Below are positions 27,201-40,500 of a stretch of DNA of 64,000 bases, in pieces. The stretch is from Bagarius yarrelli (Eukaryota > Chordata > Actinopteri > Siluriformes > Sisoridae): the NCBI GenBank assembly GCA_005784505.1, contig VCAZ01000030.1:1491501-1555500 (forward strand), given 5' to 3'. The stretch's first letter is position 1. Each line of letters opens with the position of its first letter. A program made the position numbers and the translations under genes. The notes beneath the pieces are model-generated. The model was not told where the DNA came from. It did not search any database and worked only from the letters and a program-made list of their open reading frames with translations.

Positions 27201-30200
27201 ATTTTGACACCCCACTAAAGTGTAGAACATCCATAAAAAAAATCAACACAGGACTGAATTTTATTTGATTCCTACCTAAATAATGCATTTACTATATATT
27301 TTGCTATATAAAGTGTTAAAATAAAGTATATTTTTAAAGGAGCTAATCTTAAGAGGTAAAAAAATAAAGACTGAAGAAAAGAGTTACTGTTAGAACATCT
27401 GAGTATGTTTGACATTTGATTGTAAATGACAGGTGATGTGTCAATCAGATCAGAAGTAACTAGTAACTAACTACTTGTATTTTTTTTTTATCAGATCCTG
27501 TTTTACTCTTACTTGAGTAACTATTTAGATTGTTACTTTTGCTCTTACTTGGGTAAATATTTGCATAAGTACCTGTACTTTTACTTGAGTTTGTCTCAAA
27601 TGGTTAAGGTGCTAAGTTGCTGATCTGAAGACCAGAAACACCTGGGTTTCTTGCCCACCACCAGCAAGCCAACCACTGTTGGTTCCTTGAGCAAGACCCT
27701 TAATCCTTTCTGCTCCAGGGGCGCTGTATCATAGCTGACGCCGCGCTCTGACCCCAACTTACTTACGATGAGATATGCGAAAAAAAATTCATTTCATTGG
27801 CTCTGTACATGTACCTTGCACAAGTTGAATACTATACTATACTACACCTCTGTCGGAAATTATGGTGTTTGCAGAGATTTGTGTATCTCTGTGTAAACTC
27901 ATATTTAAAAAAAAATCTAAATTAGATTTGAGAAGGATTTAAGTATTTGTTCTGTTAGTTTATCACACAGCATGGCTTAATGTCGTATAAGATAAAACGG
28001 TAGGGGACAAAATAAACGGCTGCGTTTGTTTAGCTGGAGGTCAATTAATTGAAGGACAATTTCAAACACGGCTGGTAATTAAACAACTGGATTTTTTTTC
28101 TGGACAAAGTTAAAACTGTCAGCGTAAGCAAGTGTCTGGATCTTTCTTTTCTGCAGACCCAACAAGGGTGACAGCTTTGAAATCAGCTGCTTTACTAATT
28201 TAAAGTACACTGTATAAACAAACATATTGAGAGACCTGATTAACAAAGCATTAATTCCAGATTGAGTGTTACTCTTACTCCTTTAATAACTTCCACACTT
28301 CTGGAAATGCTTTCCTTTAGATTTCATCCCACAGCGTTGAGGAGTTTCCCATTCAGCGCTAATATTATAAGCAAATTATAATAGATAACATTTTAATCAA
28401 TCGTTTATTTATACAGCCTTTTACGACACACAGGGTGAACCAAAGTGCTTTCCAATAAAAACAAGATAGAACAATTAAAATTCCACATCAAATATACAAA
28501 AACGTCACACCATTGCTCGATGTGGAAAACTAAATAAATATGTTTAAGCCTAGTTTTAAAAAAGCCCAGGTTTAGTAATAGTGCGTAAATCGGTGGGGCC
28601 CAGCCATAAAACAAGCCTATTGTTTATACCTTAACCTTGGGACTTCCAGCAAAAGTTAATTTGTTGACCTCAGAACTCTGTTTGTCTGACAAAAAGCCAG
28701 CATTTTAGCTACAGTACATAAATGTGGGGCAAGGCCACTGAGAGCTTTAAAAACAAACAATAATAATTTAAAAATGAAACTGGAAGCCAGTGGAGCGAAT
28801 AAAGTACTGTTAGTGCGTTAGTTAGATAGTTATAAAACAGGCTGCAGCATCCTGCGCCAGCTAAAAGTGTGTGGGAGACATCACTATAAAGTGCATTGCA
28901 ATAATCTGGTCTCGAACTGATCAAAGCATGAATAGCTTCCTCAAGGTCAGAGCGACTGAAAATGGTTTGACCTTGGCCAAAAGATGTAGCTGAAAAAAGC
29001 TAGTTTTAAGTCAATTTGCTTATCAAACTTTAGGCTACTATCAAAAGTCACACCCAGAGTTTCGAAAGATTCTCCAAATAAAATAAAATAAAATATAATC
29101 ACATTAACATGATTATATTATATTCTCCAAATTAGGAGGAGGGTGGCTCAAATGGTTAAGGTGCTGAGTTGTTAATCTGAAGACCAGAAACACCTGGGTT
29201 CAAGCCCCACCTCCGGCAAGTCAACCACTGTTGGGTCCCTGAGCAAGACCCCCAACCCCTCCTGCTCCAGGGGCGCTGCACCATAGCTGACCCTGCGCCC
29301 TGACCCCCAACTTACTAAGATGGGATATGCAAAAAATGCATTTCATTGGCTCTGTACACGTACCTTGCACAATGAATTGAATATACTATACAAATAAAAT
29401 ATAATCACATTAATGTGAAGAAAAATTTTGTTTTAACCTTAATATCATTAATGCAATCAGTCAACGTCCCAATGGCATTAGTATCTTCTAATACTGATTT
29501 TTTTTTTTTATAAACATTTATTAGCTCATAGAGCCTTAAATTGTTTTTAAAAATGTGCTAGAAGACTAGCCTGCACTAGATAAGAATTATTATTGTAAAA
29601 GATTTGTACACGATTATGGCTTTAAAAGTCTCCTGCTTTTTAGTATATCGATTTTTCCTCTTCAAGCCACACTAAATTTTAACACAAAGCATCGAACTGT
29701 GTGTATCTGCATGCATTAACAAATAAACAACCCAATGTGGTGGAACCGCAATTAGGTATTTATCCACAGATCCATGCAGAATGAAAACTTTTCGAAAGTG
29801 GAAAATTCCTATGGGAACGGAAAAGTTGTGACACACAGACACACAGAGACGCCAGACAGACACACATACCGCCTTTTCTCATTGGCTCGATTGAGAATTT
29901 GTTTTTGTTTTTTACAGGCTGTTCCTTTTCTCTTTTTTTAACATAAACAGGTTTTATACGTTAAAGAGAAAGAATGTAAAGTGAGGCAAAGCCAAGCATT
30001 GTAAAAGTGGTAGCTGAGTGGTTAAAGTGTTGGACTGCTGAATGGAAAATCGTGGGTTTTTAAATTTTCAGGACGGCTTGTTTGAATAAAAAATGAGTTA
30101 AATGTAAGTCGCTTTGGATAAAAAAAAAAAACTGATGTAAATGTCAATTAGTTATGATTCCTGGTTGCCATTTTACCTTACACAATATCAGTTGTGTTAT

Positions 30201-32709
30201 AAAATAGCAAAAGCAGCTTCAGTGTCTAGTAAAGGGGATAAAGAGAAAAGTCAGGACAAAAGACATAGGGGGTGTGTGAGGAATGATCTGAGGCAGAAGC
30301 AACGAGGCCATAAAATTAATGAGGGTGTCAGAGAGAGGATGTTAGGAATGCCAAGCATCCTGGCCTAGCAGAGTGGCAATCTCAGCATGGGATTGACAGA
30401 CACACACTTTACCAGTTTATTTCTCTTGCCATGTGTCAGCAACTACATGTTGTTCAGTTTGATATTTGGTGTCATTCTGTTGAAATCTGGACACAAGGCC
30501 ATCTCAGAAAAAGTGCCGGACTTGTCCACAGGGGTGATCTTTCTGCGGTGTTGAATAGCTTGACTGACCGCATGACTTCTTATGACTACTGTATGTCCAT
30601 CATGCTATTTTCTACAGTGTGCATCGGACAGATCTGAATGTTAAAAACTGCTTACACTAACACACGAAGGCTTAAGTTAATGATGCTCTCGGATGACCGA
30701 TAAAACTGATTATACTACACAGCTGCAGTGTTTTAATCAGTATCTGTAGATTACAGATACAAATGCAAACTGACATAATGACTGCAGATTTTCTGCAGGT
30801 TTGGGCCAAGACCTGTCATCTGACATCACAACACACATTCAGTTTTTAAAAAAAAAAAGACTTAAGCATTTTTAGACTCCACAATCACAAAACAGGGATT
30901 ATTTACTTATTACTAAATAAAAAAATGAAATAGAAATGACTGAAGGTTCTTCACAAATTTAGAAAACTGCAACCGGGTCTGGGAACTATTCAGGTTGCTA
31001 TTCGCATTTACGGAACTTGTTTAGTTAAATAAGTCATCAGCCGTGTTTACATTGTATTCCAATTACAAGTGGTTCAAAAATCCAATCCGAATCAATTTGG
31101 GTAGCACAACACTTACCAGTCCTTATTACGGAGGGACAGGAAATTGATGCCTTGAAGCGTAGCACCGCTATTATAAAGCTTCACTTTTTGCGCTCCATCT
31201 TCTCATAATAGATTTCAGCAACAGGAAGCACTCACACACTCACAATGCCCATATCTAGTGAGATTAAGTGACAAAGCTCATCTTTACTAGACTGAAAATA
31301 CAGGAAATAATACAATTCATTGGGTGACAGACAAACTGAAAGTGTCAGCATGTTCTAAAATAGATCAAAATAGACACCCTCTCATGTAAACAGCCAACCA
31401 AAATATTTTAATCGGAATATTCTACAAAAAAGTTTTAAAAAAAGTGCATGTAAACGAGGCTAATGTTGCAGGTGTCACTGCTCCAGATTCCATCATAAGA
31501 AAATTGCTTATTCTGTTAAGATGCTAATTTTGCCAAAATACCTGAGGGTTTCTTGTTGTTCTATTTACAAAAACATGCCCTACTCATGGAGTTTCTGCTT
31601 TTTTGCACATTGTAGCGTTTACCATGCATAAATATCCCAAATCGGTTTGATTAAAGTGGATATGTTTGAGCAGGAAAAATATTAATATGTGCCAAACAAA
31701 AAAAGACCAGGGATGGAAATACTGTGAATGAGCTACTTTAAAAATTGCCACAGGATGTAGAAGTGTGTGTGTATAGTGGATAAACTAGACCCCTATTTCA
31801 AGGCTATTCCTGCAGGGTGTTTTTAAAGCTCGGACTAGAATTTACTTTAACATTTACATGATTTTTACTAATAATTTTGAGCAGCTTCCCTTAGAAAGTG
31901 CAGCACTATGTCTGGCAAAGGCAAGGGCGGTGGGAAGTGGTGGCTCAAATGGTTAAGGTGCCGAGTTGTTGATCGAAAGAACAGGAAGACCAGGGTTGAA
32001 GCTGGGTTCCACCACCACCAGTCTACCACTGTTGGGAACCTTAACCCTGTCTGCTCAAAGGGCGCTGTATCAAAGCTGACCCTGTGCTCTGACCCCGACT
32101 TTCTAAGATGGGATATGCGAAGAAACTAATTTTTAATGTGCTGTAGACTATAGGTGACATTTAAATTTTAATGACTGAAAAATAGTATGACTTGTCACAC
32201 TGGCTTATACTATAAATTATAAAAAGTCTTGTTTAGCTTTCAAAACTCAATTAAGATATATAAATTATTGTTGCTTTGTTTATCACCTTATTTCAAAATT
32301 CCATTATTTTTTGCCCTAGCACATAGTTTGTTCTATTACACAAACACACAAAAGTTAGGGTAGCCAATTCAGCACTGTTTTTTATTACAAAATATATTTT
32401 ATTTAAAAGTTGGGCAGAAGAGTGGATTAGTGGTCAGTTTGTTTAACTTAATCCTTCCAGGGTGTGCGATTTCATTCCTTCCTCTGCCTTGTGTGGAGTA
32501 TATATGCTTTCTGGGTCTCCTTCAGGTTATCTAGTTTCTTTTCTCAGTCCGAAAACATGTATTGAGGCTGATCAGAATCTCTAAATTGATTTTAATAATG
32601 TTTCTTTTCTTTTTAGATGCTCTAGTGGTTTTGATCGCCATCGGCAAGACTGGGTTGACAACAGCTGCCCAGATGAGGTTAGTGTGTGTTTTTTATCTGC
32701 TCTCTCTCT

Positions 32710-32756
<47 letters not shown>

Positions 32757-33404
32757 TCTTGTTATTAGCATACCTCTACTAATTTAATTAAAAATTGTAT
32801 CCATTCATACATTGCTTTTATCTGTTGATGCCTAGTTCTGATGAGTTTGTGTTCCATACTTACTCCTTTAGACTAAAGACAACACGTGTGACATCATCAG
32901 CACCACTCGGTTTGAATCTTCTACCACCACTTATACACACCACTTCAAGACATCCACGAAGAATAGAGTCACAGAGGCTGATTCCACCCAACTGACATCC
33001 CATCCCCCCACCAGCATGCCTACAGAAGGTTAGAGTTTGCCAAAACAAAATTTGATTTTATAAATGCAAATAGAAAAAAAAAGGATTTTATTATGCTTCC
33101 TACATTTCATGCCCCATCAAGCAAACTCATAAGAATAGGTACAAATTATGACACATTTAACATTTTCCCTTTTTCCATTCTAACATGATGAATCTTTTAA
33201 CATTTTCTGTGTAACATTTTCAGACAAGTGCCTCTCGTTTTATTCTGTCTTATTTTATTTGAACTTTGGTCTGCTTTTCCTTTAAATGACAGTCTTACAG
33301 GCGGCAGTTAGCTTTTCACAGAAAAAGTCATTTTGGAGATTAAAGATGATGCCATGTTTCAGGTGTTTCTCATTTATTAATTTATTATTAGTAACAACTT
33401 TGCA

Positions 33405-33476
<72 letters not shown>

Positions 33477-34656
33477 CAATGTAGGCCATGATGTATGCAA
33501 TCACAATACAAACCAACGCTTAGGAATACTTTTATATAGTCTGAAAAATGTTTTACGAAATTAGAGGCCACACCCCCTGTATTGGAAGTGACAGTCCATG
33601 GGTAGCGTGGCCAAACAGTCTGGAGGTGCTGGATTAAGGCTCCAGTCTCTTTGGAGGCATGGGTTTATATCCCACTGCTGCCAGAATATCATTTCGAGGC
33701 AGTGGTGGGTCAAATAGTTAAGGTGATTGGTAGACCAGGAAGACCTGGGCTTGAGCCCCACTGCTGCCAGTCTGTCTTTCCTGGGTTCTTGAGCAAGACC
33801 CTTAACCCTTTCTGCTCCAGGGGCACTGTATCATAGCTGACCCTGCGCTCTGATACCAACTTTCTAAGATGGGATATGTGAAGAAACAAATTTCACTGTG
33901 CTGTTAGGAATATTTACAATTACATTCACATTATTTACAGTCAGTAATGGTACACCTTCTTTCTTTGAGACTAGCAGCATCAGCGACACAAAATGAAACA
34001 AGAGCGAGACAGCAGCACAGGCTGCCAATAACAGTACATATAACTATAAAAGAAAGATGTTGCTTTAGCCAAATCGATTCATTCGGTCAATACAGTGTTT
34101 CATCTGAGAGCAGCTCCTGGTGAAGCCTTGCAGCTCTTCTAATGATGAACTAAACTCAGCGTGAAAGTCGCTGACAGCTTTGTGAAGTTGGATGCAGCCT
34201 GACTTTGAATGTAACCCTAAGAGTAGCAGGAAAAGCTATGTAGACCAATTAACTATACTTAAGAAAAGTCGGGATTGATTTCCTCATCGAAGAAATCCCA
34301 GTCGTTAGGTCAGCGAGCCACCAATGGATCTTAACGTGCGCTTAGCACCAATCGGAAATTTCTCCTGGCTCCTCATTTATCTGAGTCTATCAGAGAAGCA
34401 CAACACTTGAAATTCTTTAAACGATTCAGTCTGATTACTCGAGTGCGGTCCTGATGTGTGACGGTGGCCGAGTCACCCTGCCCCCTCACCCGTTCATGAT
34501 TTCAACAGATCATTTTGACGAGAATTAAAGGCTTTTGATTGCTGTGAGATGCTTGTCTCGCTCAAAGACACACACACAAACACACACACACACAGCCCCA
34601 AATCACTAAAAGTGGTGTTAAAATCTAGTTCAGGAAAGCTGTTTAAATAATAATGG

Positions 34657-34709
<53 letters not shown>

Positions 34710-34721
34710 TCCTTCTCGCCT

Positions 34722-34759
<38 letters not shown>

Positions 34760-37700
34760 TTGGTTATGTTTATTTTGTTACAGATATAAATCATTTCCAT
34801 TATTTTATTTAGTTTTTTGTCTAATCTTTTATTCATTATCTCTCTATTCAGATCACACACACATATGTACGCACTTATTAAGGCAATTCTCATCCCATCT
34901 CCTGTATATTAGTTTGCACATGTTAAACTAAGGGGGGGGGTAAAGAATACAAACACCGAAATCGTTTTCAAGCGACAAAATTGATTTCAAATGAGTAAAT
35001 AAGGGGCCGCTGTTTTTTGTTGCAATTTCATGGCTAACCTGCGCTTTTATCACACTAGATTCTTAACACAAAGACAAACATTATAACGTCGCAGTGGATT
35101 GGTTGCACCATAGTTTTTTGTGATGTGTGTGTTGGGGGGGGGGTGCCTTGTTTTTTTGACAGGAAGCAAATAAATCAAATGATCACAGTTTATCGCTCTT
35201 TTTGTCTCTCTCTCTCTTTTTTTTTTTTTTTTTTTTTTATTATTTTTGTCATGCACAGATGACACCAAGATTGCCCTTCATCTCAAAGACAATAGAGGTA
35301 GGATGTCAGCGTGTGTGATATATACAGTGTGTCAAGAAACAAAACAATAGCTTTACAATTTTAATGTTCAGAGGAAAAATGATGTGTGTGTGTGAGTGTG
35401 TGCATGTGCCGATGTGATGGATCCTGAATTTTAGCCTCGATCTCTTTTCCGTCTCCTACCGAGGCGTAGCGCCAGCTCATTTCCTGATATTGTGGAATTC
35501 AGCACACATTTCTTTTCAGAGCTTTATCTCAACCTCTCTCTCCCTCCCTTCTTTCCCGCTCGCTCTCCTCCTATTTTTCATCTTTCCTTTTTTATCTTTG
35601 CACCTCAGTGTCTAATTTCCTCAAGCTTTCTTCACACATTTTTTATTTTTTTACCTGGTCTTATTTTATTGCCTGGATACTAATGGTTTTGCAAGCCTTC
35701 ATGTTCTTTTGATTTGGCCTGTAGTCATTATGTTTTGTGACTCATGTCTTCATAAAACAGTGAACTGGAAAACAGCAGCAGACTATTGCAAAAAAAAAAA
35801 AAAAAAAAAAACGCAAAAAGGAGCATTGTTGTAAAATGATTTCACACATGACTTGGTGTGTGAAATCCATGTGAATCTGTAAAGCAGCCAATTACAGTTC
35901 TGTTTTGTTTCACAACATTTCAGGACATGAAATAAAGTTGATCCAGTATTTATCTAGTTCTCGTTGTCACCGATGGTAACGCAACAGCTTCTTTCGTCCA
36001 TGATGGATGTAAAGCAATAAACCTTTTTTTAAACGAATATATCACTATATCGCAATACAATACATATTGCAATACTTCTAAATAATGTTAAATATATATA
36101 GCTAAACATACAACAAATAGAAAGCCATTTTGCTTCTGAGACAGGGAGGATAAAGAATGAAGTCTGGAGCAATGAAAGAAGGTCATGTGGTCTGATGAGT
36201 CCAGATTTACGCTGTTCCAGAGTGATGGGCGCATTAGGTTAAGAAGAGAGGTTTATGAAGTGATGCACCCACCGTACAAGCCTGTGGGAGCAGTGCTGGG
36301 GTTGCTGCAGTTGTTTTTTTCAGCAGCATTATGAGCCCAAAGAATGAAGTCTAGAATGACTAGCTGAATATACTAAATGACCAGGTTATTCCAATAGATC
36401 TTTTATTCCCTAAAGTCATGGGCATATTCCATAATAACAATGATGGATTCATAGACGTATCCAGTCCGATTCCCCCATCATCAATACAAGATCTTGTGAA
36501 AAATGAATGCATAGAAAAACATTCTATACAACTGTATAGCAACAGTGTGGAAAAAGAAAACCCCCATTTGGCGATATAGTGTATACGCATTTATACACAC
36601 AAATCCATACGTTCATACAGTACACACATAAAAACCCAACTCCTGCTGTACTCGGGCAAGTGTTCTCCAATCCTTTTACAAATATCGACCAAAACCATTA
36701 TACTGTCTTTATTTTCTCCCTGTTTCCCTTTGCCCCCATGTCCACTCTTTTATTTTTCACCCTGAATAAAAGCTTGTCTGATTCCATTAACTCTGTTTAA
36801 AGGTCACTTGGTTTCTCTATGGTCCTGTAGACTTTTGTAAGGCTCTTGCTAATAACATCTGCATACTACATGCTGTGTGTGTGTGTGTGTGTGTGTGTGT
36901 GTCTTAACTTGTAGCTGCATGATCTTATGCGCTGTGGTACTGTCACATGATTAGTTGTCTAAATAATTGCATTTCTGCACAGGTGCGTGGGATTTTTATT
37001 AAATAAGCCTGTAGGTTAATAGGATTCCAATGCTGCGTTCACACCAAACACAAGTTTAAGTAGATTACATACATAGTCAACGCATGAGACATCATGAAAG
37101 CCAAAGAGCTTATTGATACACCTGTTGTATCAGAAAATGGAGGAGAGCATTATTCCAGCTGTCTGTGGGCACCTACAACTTTTTGTTGTGTTCACATCCT
37201 GTGAGTAATCTAGACATTGACGTTTAGTGTGAACACAGCATAACACTCGTCTAAAAGCTATAAGACAAATTTATGTCTTTTGATTGCCAATTCATGCCTG
37301 AACAGAAAACACCGACTGAGAAATCATATCCTCTTTATACTTATTCTTTCTTTGCTCTTTCTCTGTATCTGATCTGATCTGGTTTTTGGTTATGCTTTTC
37401 TTTCACCTGGAGAGACAAGAAACTGAGATGAGAAACATTCACACTCGGAAAAGCAGCACACAGACGCTCATCACTTATTTACACGGCTAAATTATACAGC
37501 CTTCATTTATTAATGATTCTGACTATTCCCCTGCCATTGAGACGCTTGCTTTTCATCTCTATTCATTTATTTATTATTTTTGCTTTGGAGTTCTCCAGAA
37601 ACGAAACATAGAAAAATATCTTTTAAAATTTGTTGATTTGTTTTAGTAAGTTATCCTGACCTGTGTACCAACGACAGAAGAAATGTAAATCTGTGCATTG

Positions 37701-40018
37701 CAGCGGCGTGTGTTTGCTAAAAAGTAGATTGACATCAGATGAGATTGTGGAAGAACATAATCACATGTATACACTCACATACTGTACTCTAATAACTTTC
37801 TTATCTGTGTGTGTGTGTGTTTTTGTGTGTTTCAAATTTTAATCGATATTTCATCTTCCACTTTAGTTTGTCACTGAAGGTCAAAGCCATGTCTTTTAAA
37901 ATGCTTAAGCAGGTGTGTGTGTGCGTGTGTGCATGTTTGTATGTGTTTATCGACACAATAAGTATTCTTTTCACTTGACACCTCATGCCAAGATTCTAAG
38001 CGGAAATGGGACAATTATTTGGGGGTAATAAACACACTGTTTTACAGCATAATATTTCATTATAATTTAGTTCTTATAGTTCAGTATTAACCAATCAGAT
38101 ATATTTTTCTTACTGATTTGGTCTTGGCCAGTTCTTCCCCACCAGACAGCTGCCCTGTCACATGAGGGCTGACATCAGGAAAGCATGAAGGCTAGCATGC
38201 AGGCTGTATTCCTCAAAACTTTATTTTTTCAGGTGGATCTGAATGGTTCCAGAGTATATATGGTTACACCGTTCATATGTGGCTACAGTCTTGGCACCCT
38301 GTTCTCTGAGACCTGCTGAAAACGCTGCAGGGTCCTCATGACCCTGTCAGGGAGTCTTGAGGAAAACGGGTGGATGGGTGAATGGTTAATCTTTCAACCG
38401 TAAACAATAAGGGCCTGATTTCCATCTGTCATGTGACCTTCCTCGTAACTACAGCCATAAGCCATAACCCTAAATGTCATGCGCATCGCTTAGGGACACA
38501 GAGACGCCAACTCTTGACTGATTGTGTCTTGTCACACCGCATTAATATGGTGTTAGAATGACAGTTCATTGGGACGCAACAGCCATTTTACACTTAACGC
38601 CTTGCTGAAGTGATCGACTGTGACACCCAACAGGGTAAAGCGGTTAGAGAGGTATATCAGGTTTAAAAACAAAAGAAATCATAAGTTTTACAATGAAATG
38701 GTTACAGCCAGTTTAGTTTTAAATTAATACCCATTGTTAGCATTAGCTAGTGACATTAGCATTAGCTAGAATGTCCATTTTTAAATCCTTTTATAATGAT
38801 TATATCAATACTTTCACATTTGTAATATATTATAAGTAAATCTATTTTACAAAATACATTTTTGGTGTGTTGTGTGTGTGTGTGTGTGTGTCTGTGTGTG
38901 TGTCTATCCTTGGCTCGGGAGCTCGATCTCTTTAGCTTGTGGCTTTCACTATCAGCATCTGTTATACTTATTAGTGCTGATATAAAGCAGATGTTTAGCA
39001 CTCAAATGTTCCAGCTTTCTCCTGAGTAATTGCTGAAATATTTTGTATTCATTAGTCTTTCGGTGCTCAGCATTTTTTTATAATATTGAAATTTTAGGGA
39101 ACTGAATTGGCTTTGAATGGCGCTGGGTTATATAAACAAAAGAAACAGTGGAGCATTTCATTAGAACAGATTGCAAAAATGGCAGCGTTTACTGAATCTG
39201 GATCTGTGTTGTAAAACCGGCCAGCAACTTCCTGAAAGATGCTGCGAAGGGATTCTCAGAAGTGTCTTTGTAAAAAACACACAGTCTCTGCTGATTGTGC
39301 TGAGAGATATAGAGAAAGCATAGTTAAAGGTACACTGCTCTCTTCTGTCAGAGAGGAGAAGTGCATGGCATATACAATAACCAGAAAGCTAGTAAATACA
39401 ACAGGGGTGGGCAATCTCGGTCCTGGAGGGTCGGTATCCTGCAGGATCCTGTTGGAGTTTAGCTCCAACTTACCCCAACACACCTATCTGTAAGTTTTAA
39501 GTATATCAACAAGATCTTGATAAATTGGTTTAGGTGTGTTTGAATAGTGTTGGAGCTAAACTCTGGGACACCAGTCCTCCAAGATTGAGATTGTCCACCC
39601 CTGAGATACAATGACGTGTGTATAAAAAAGAAAAATGTACATTAACATACATATTTACAGTGAGAAAAAAAAATATTATTGTTTTTAATTATGAAATAAA
39701 AATAATTATTAATTATTAATCTCAGCTCGTTACCTGTTACCTGTTACCTGTATAAATGACAGCTGGGAGACAGAAATCTTGCTAATTGATAGGAGATCAA
39801 ATAGTTATTTCACTCAAATGCAAATCAATTTATAATTTTCTGAAATATGTTTTTTCTGGATGTTTTTGTTGTTATTCTGTCTCTTACTGTTAGAATAAAC
39901 ATATCATTAAAATTATGGATCATAGTGGGCAAAAAAAATCAGCGGGGGTATCAAGTATTTTTTTTCTTTACTGTAGTGCACAGTTACAGAAGAAAAAATG
40001 TTGGGGATTGATTTTTCT

Positions 40019-40074
<56 letters not shown>

Positions 40075-40455
40075 AAAAACTTAACCTCAAACAAACTAAG
40101 AAATGCTGGAATGTATACAGTATCTGACAAAAAATACTGCTTCGTCTTTTTCTTTTTCTTCTTCTGCTTCGTCACTGTTAAAGTGTCAATTGTTAAAAGC
40201 CCTAATGCATATATGCAACTGAATTGGGATGTTTTTTGCATGTGTCTCATGTGTGTATTGTCGTTTTCAGCTGCAGCAGCAGCAGCAGCACACAGCATGG
40301 CAGAGCAGGAATCAACCAGCAACAAACACAACTTTCACACGGGTCTGATCCTGGCCATGCTCATGCTAATGCTGGTCATAGTGGCTGTGGTGCTGGTGAC
40401 CGTTTACATCTATCACCATCCCAGCTCAGCTGCCAGCCTCTTCTTCATCGAGGTA

Positions 40456-40500
<45 letters not shown>

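Larger units (their letters stand above)
23406..32616 (+). other. PLXDC2 introns between 23.4 and 32.6 kb
   Basis: Two introns (23406-24952 and 25035-32616). They carry four tRNA-type SINE copies of one family (24109-24240, 27594-27845, 29137-29390, 31935-32150), a variant SINE (30005-30145), an ACTTGAGTA-rich repeat (26797-27593), an L2/Rex-like LINE fragment on the minus strand (28395-29060), a short Tc1-related piece (28250-28362) and a long-TIR MITE (31039-31461). Otherwise nothing but unique AT-rich sequence is visible. Confidence 0.7.
33029..40270 (+). other. PLXDC2 introns between 33.0 and 40.3 kb
   Basis: Two introns (33029-35258 and 35298-40270). Contents: TA repeat (33405-33472), tRNA-Leu pseudogene (33601-33683), SINE (33696-33905), a GC-balanced block that may be conserved non-coding DNA (34250-34510), CT repeat (34651-34754), a Tc1 remnant (36110-36370), GT repeats (36871-36902, 38868-38903), two MITEs (37030-37241 and 39402-39603) and a TA repeat (40022-40071). 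No further exons are seen. Confidence 0.7.

Noticed and set aside
33282..33571. Open frames with Tyr-Ile repeats on both strands
   Set aside because: Translations of the (TA)n microsatellite.
34653..34931. 92-codon Ser/Leu-rich open frame
   Set aside because: It consists of the (CT)n microsatellite and AT-rich flank.
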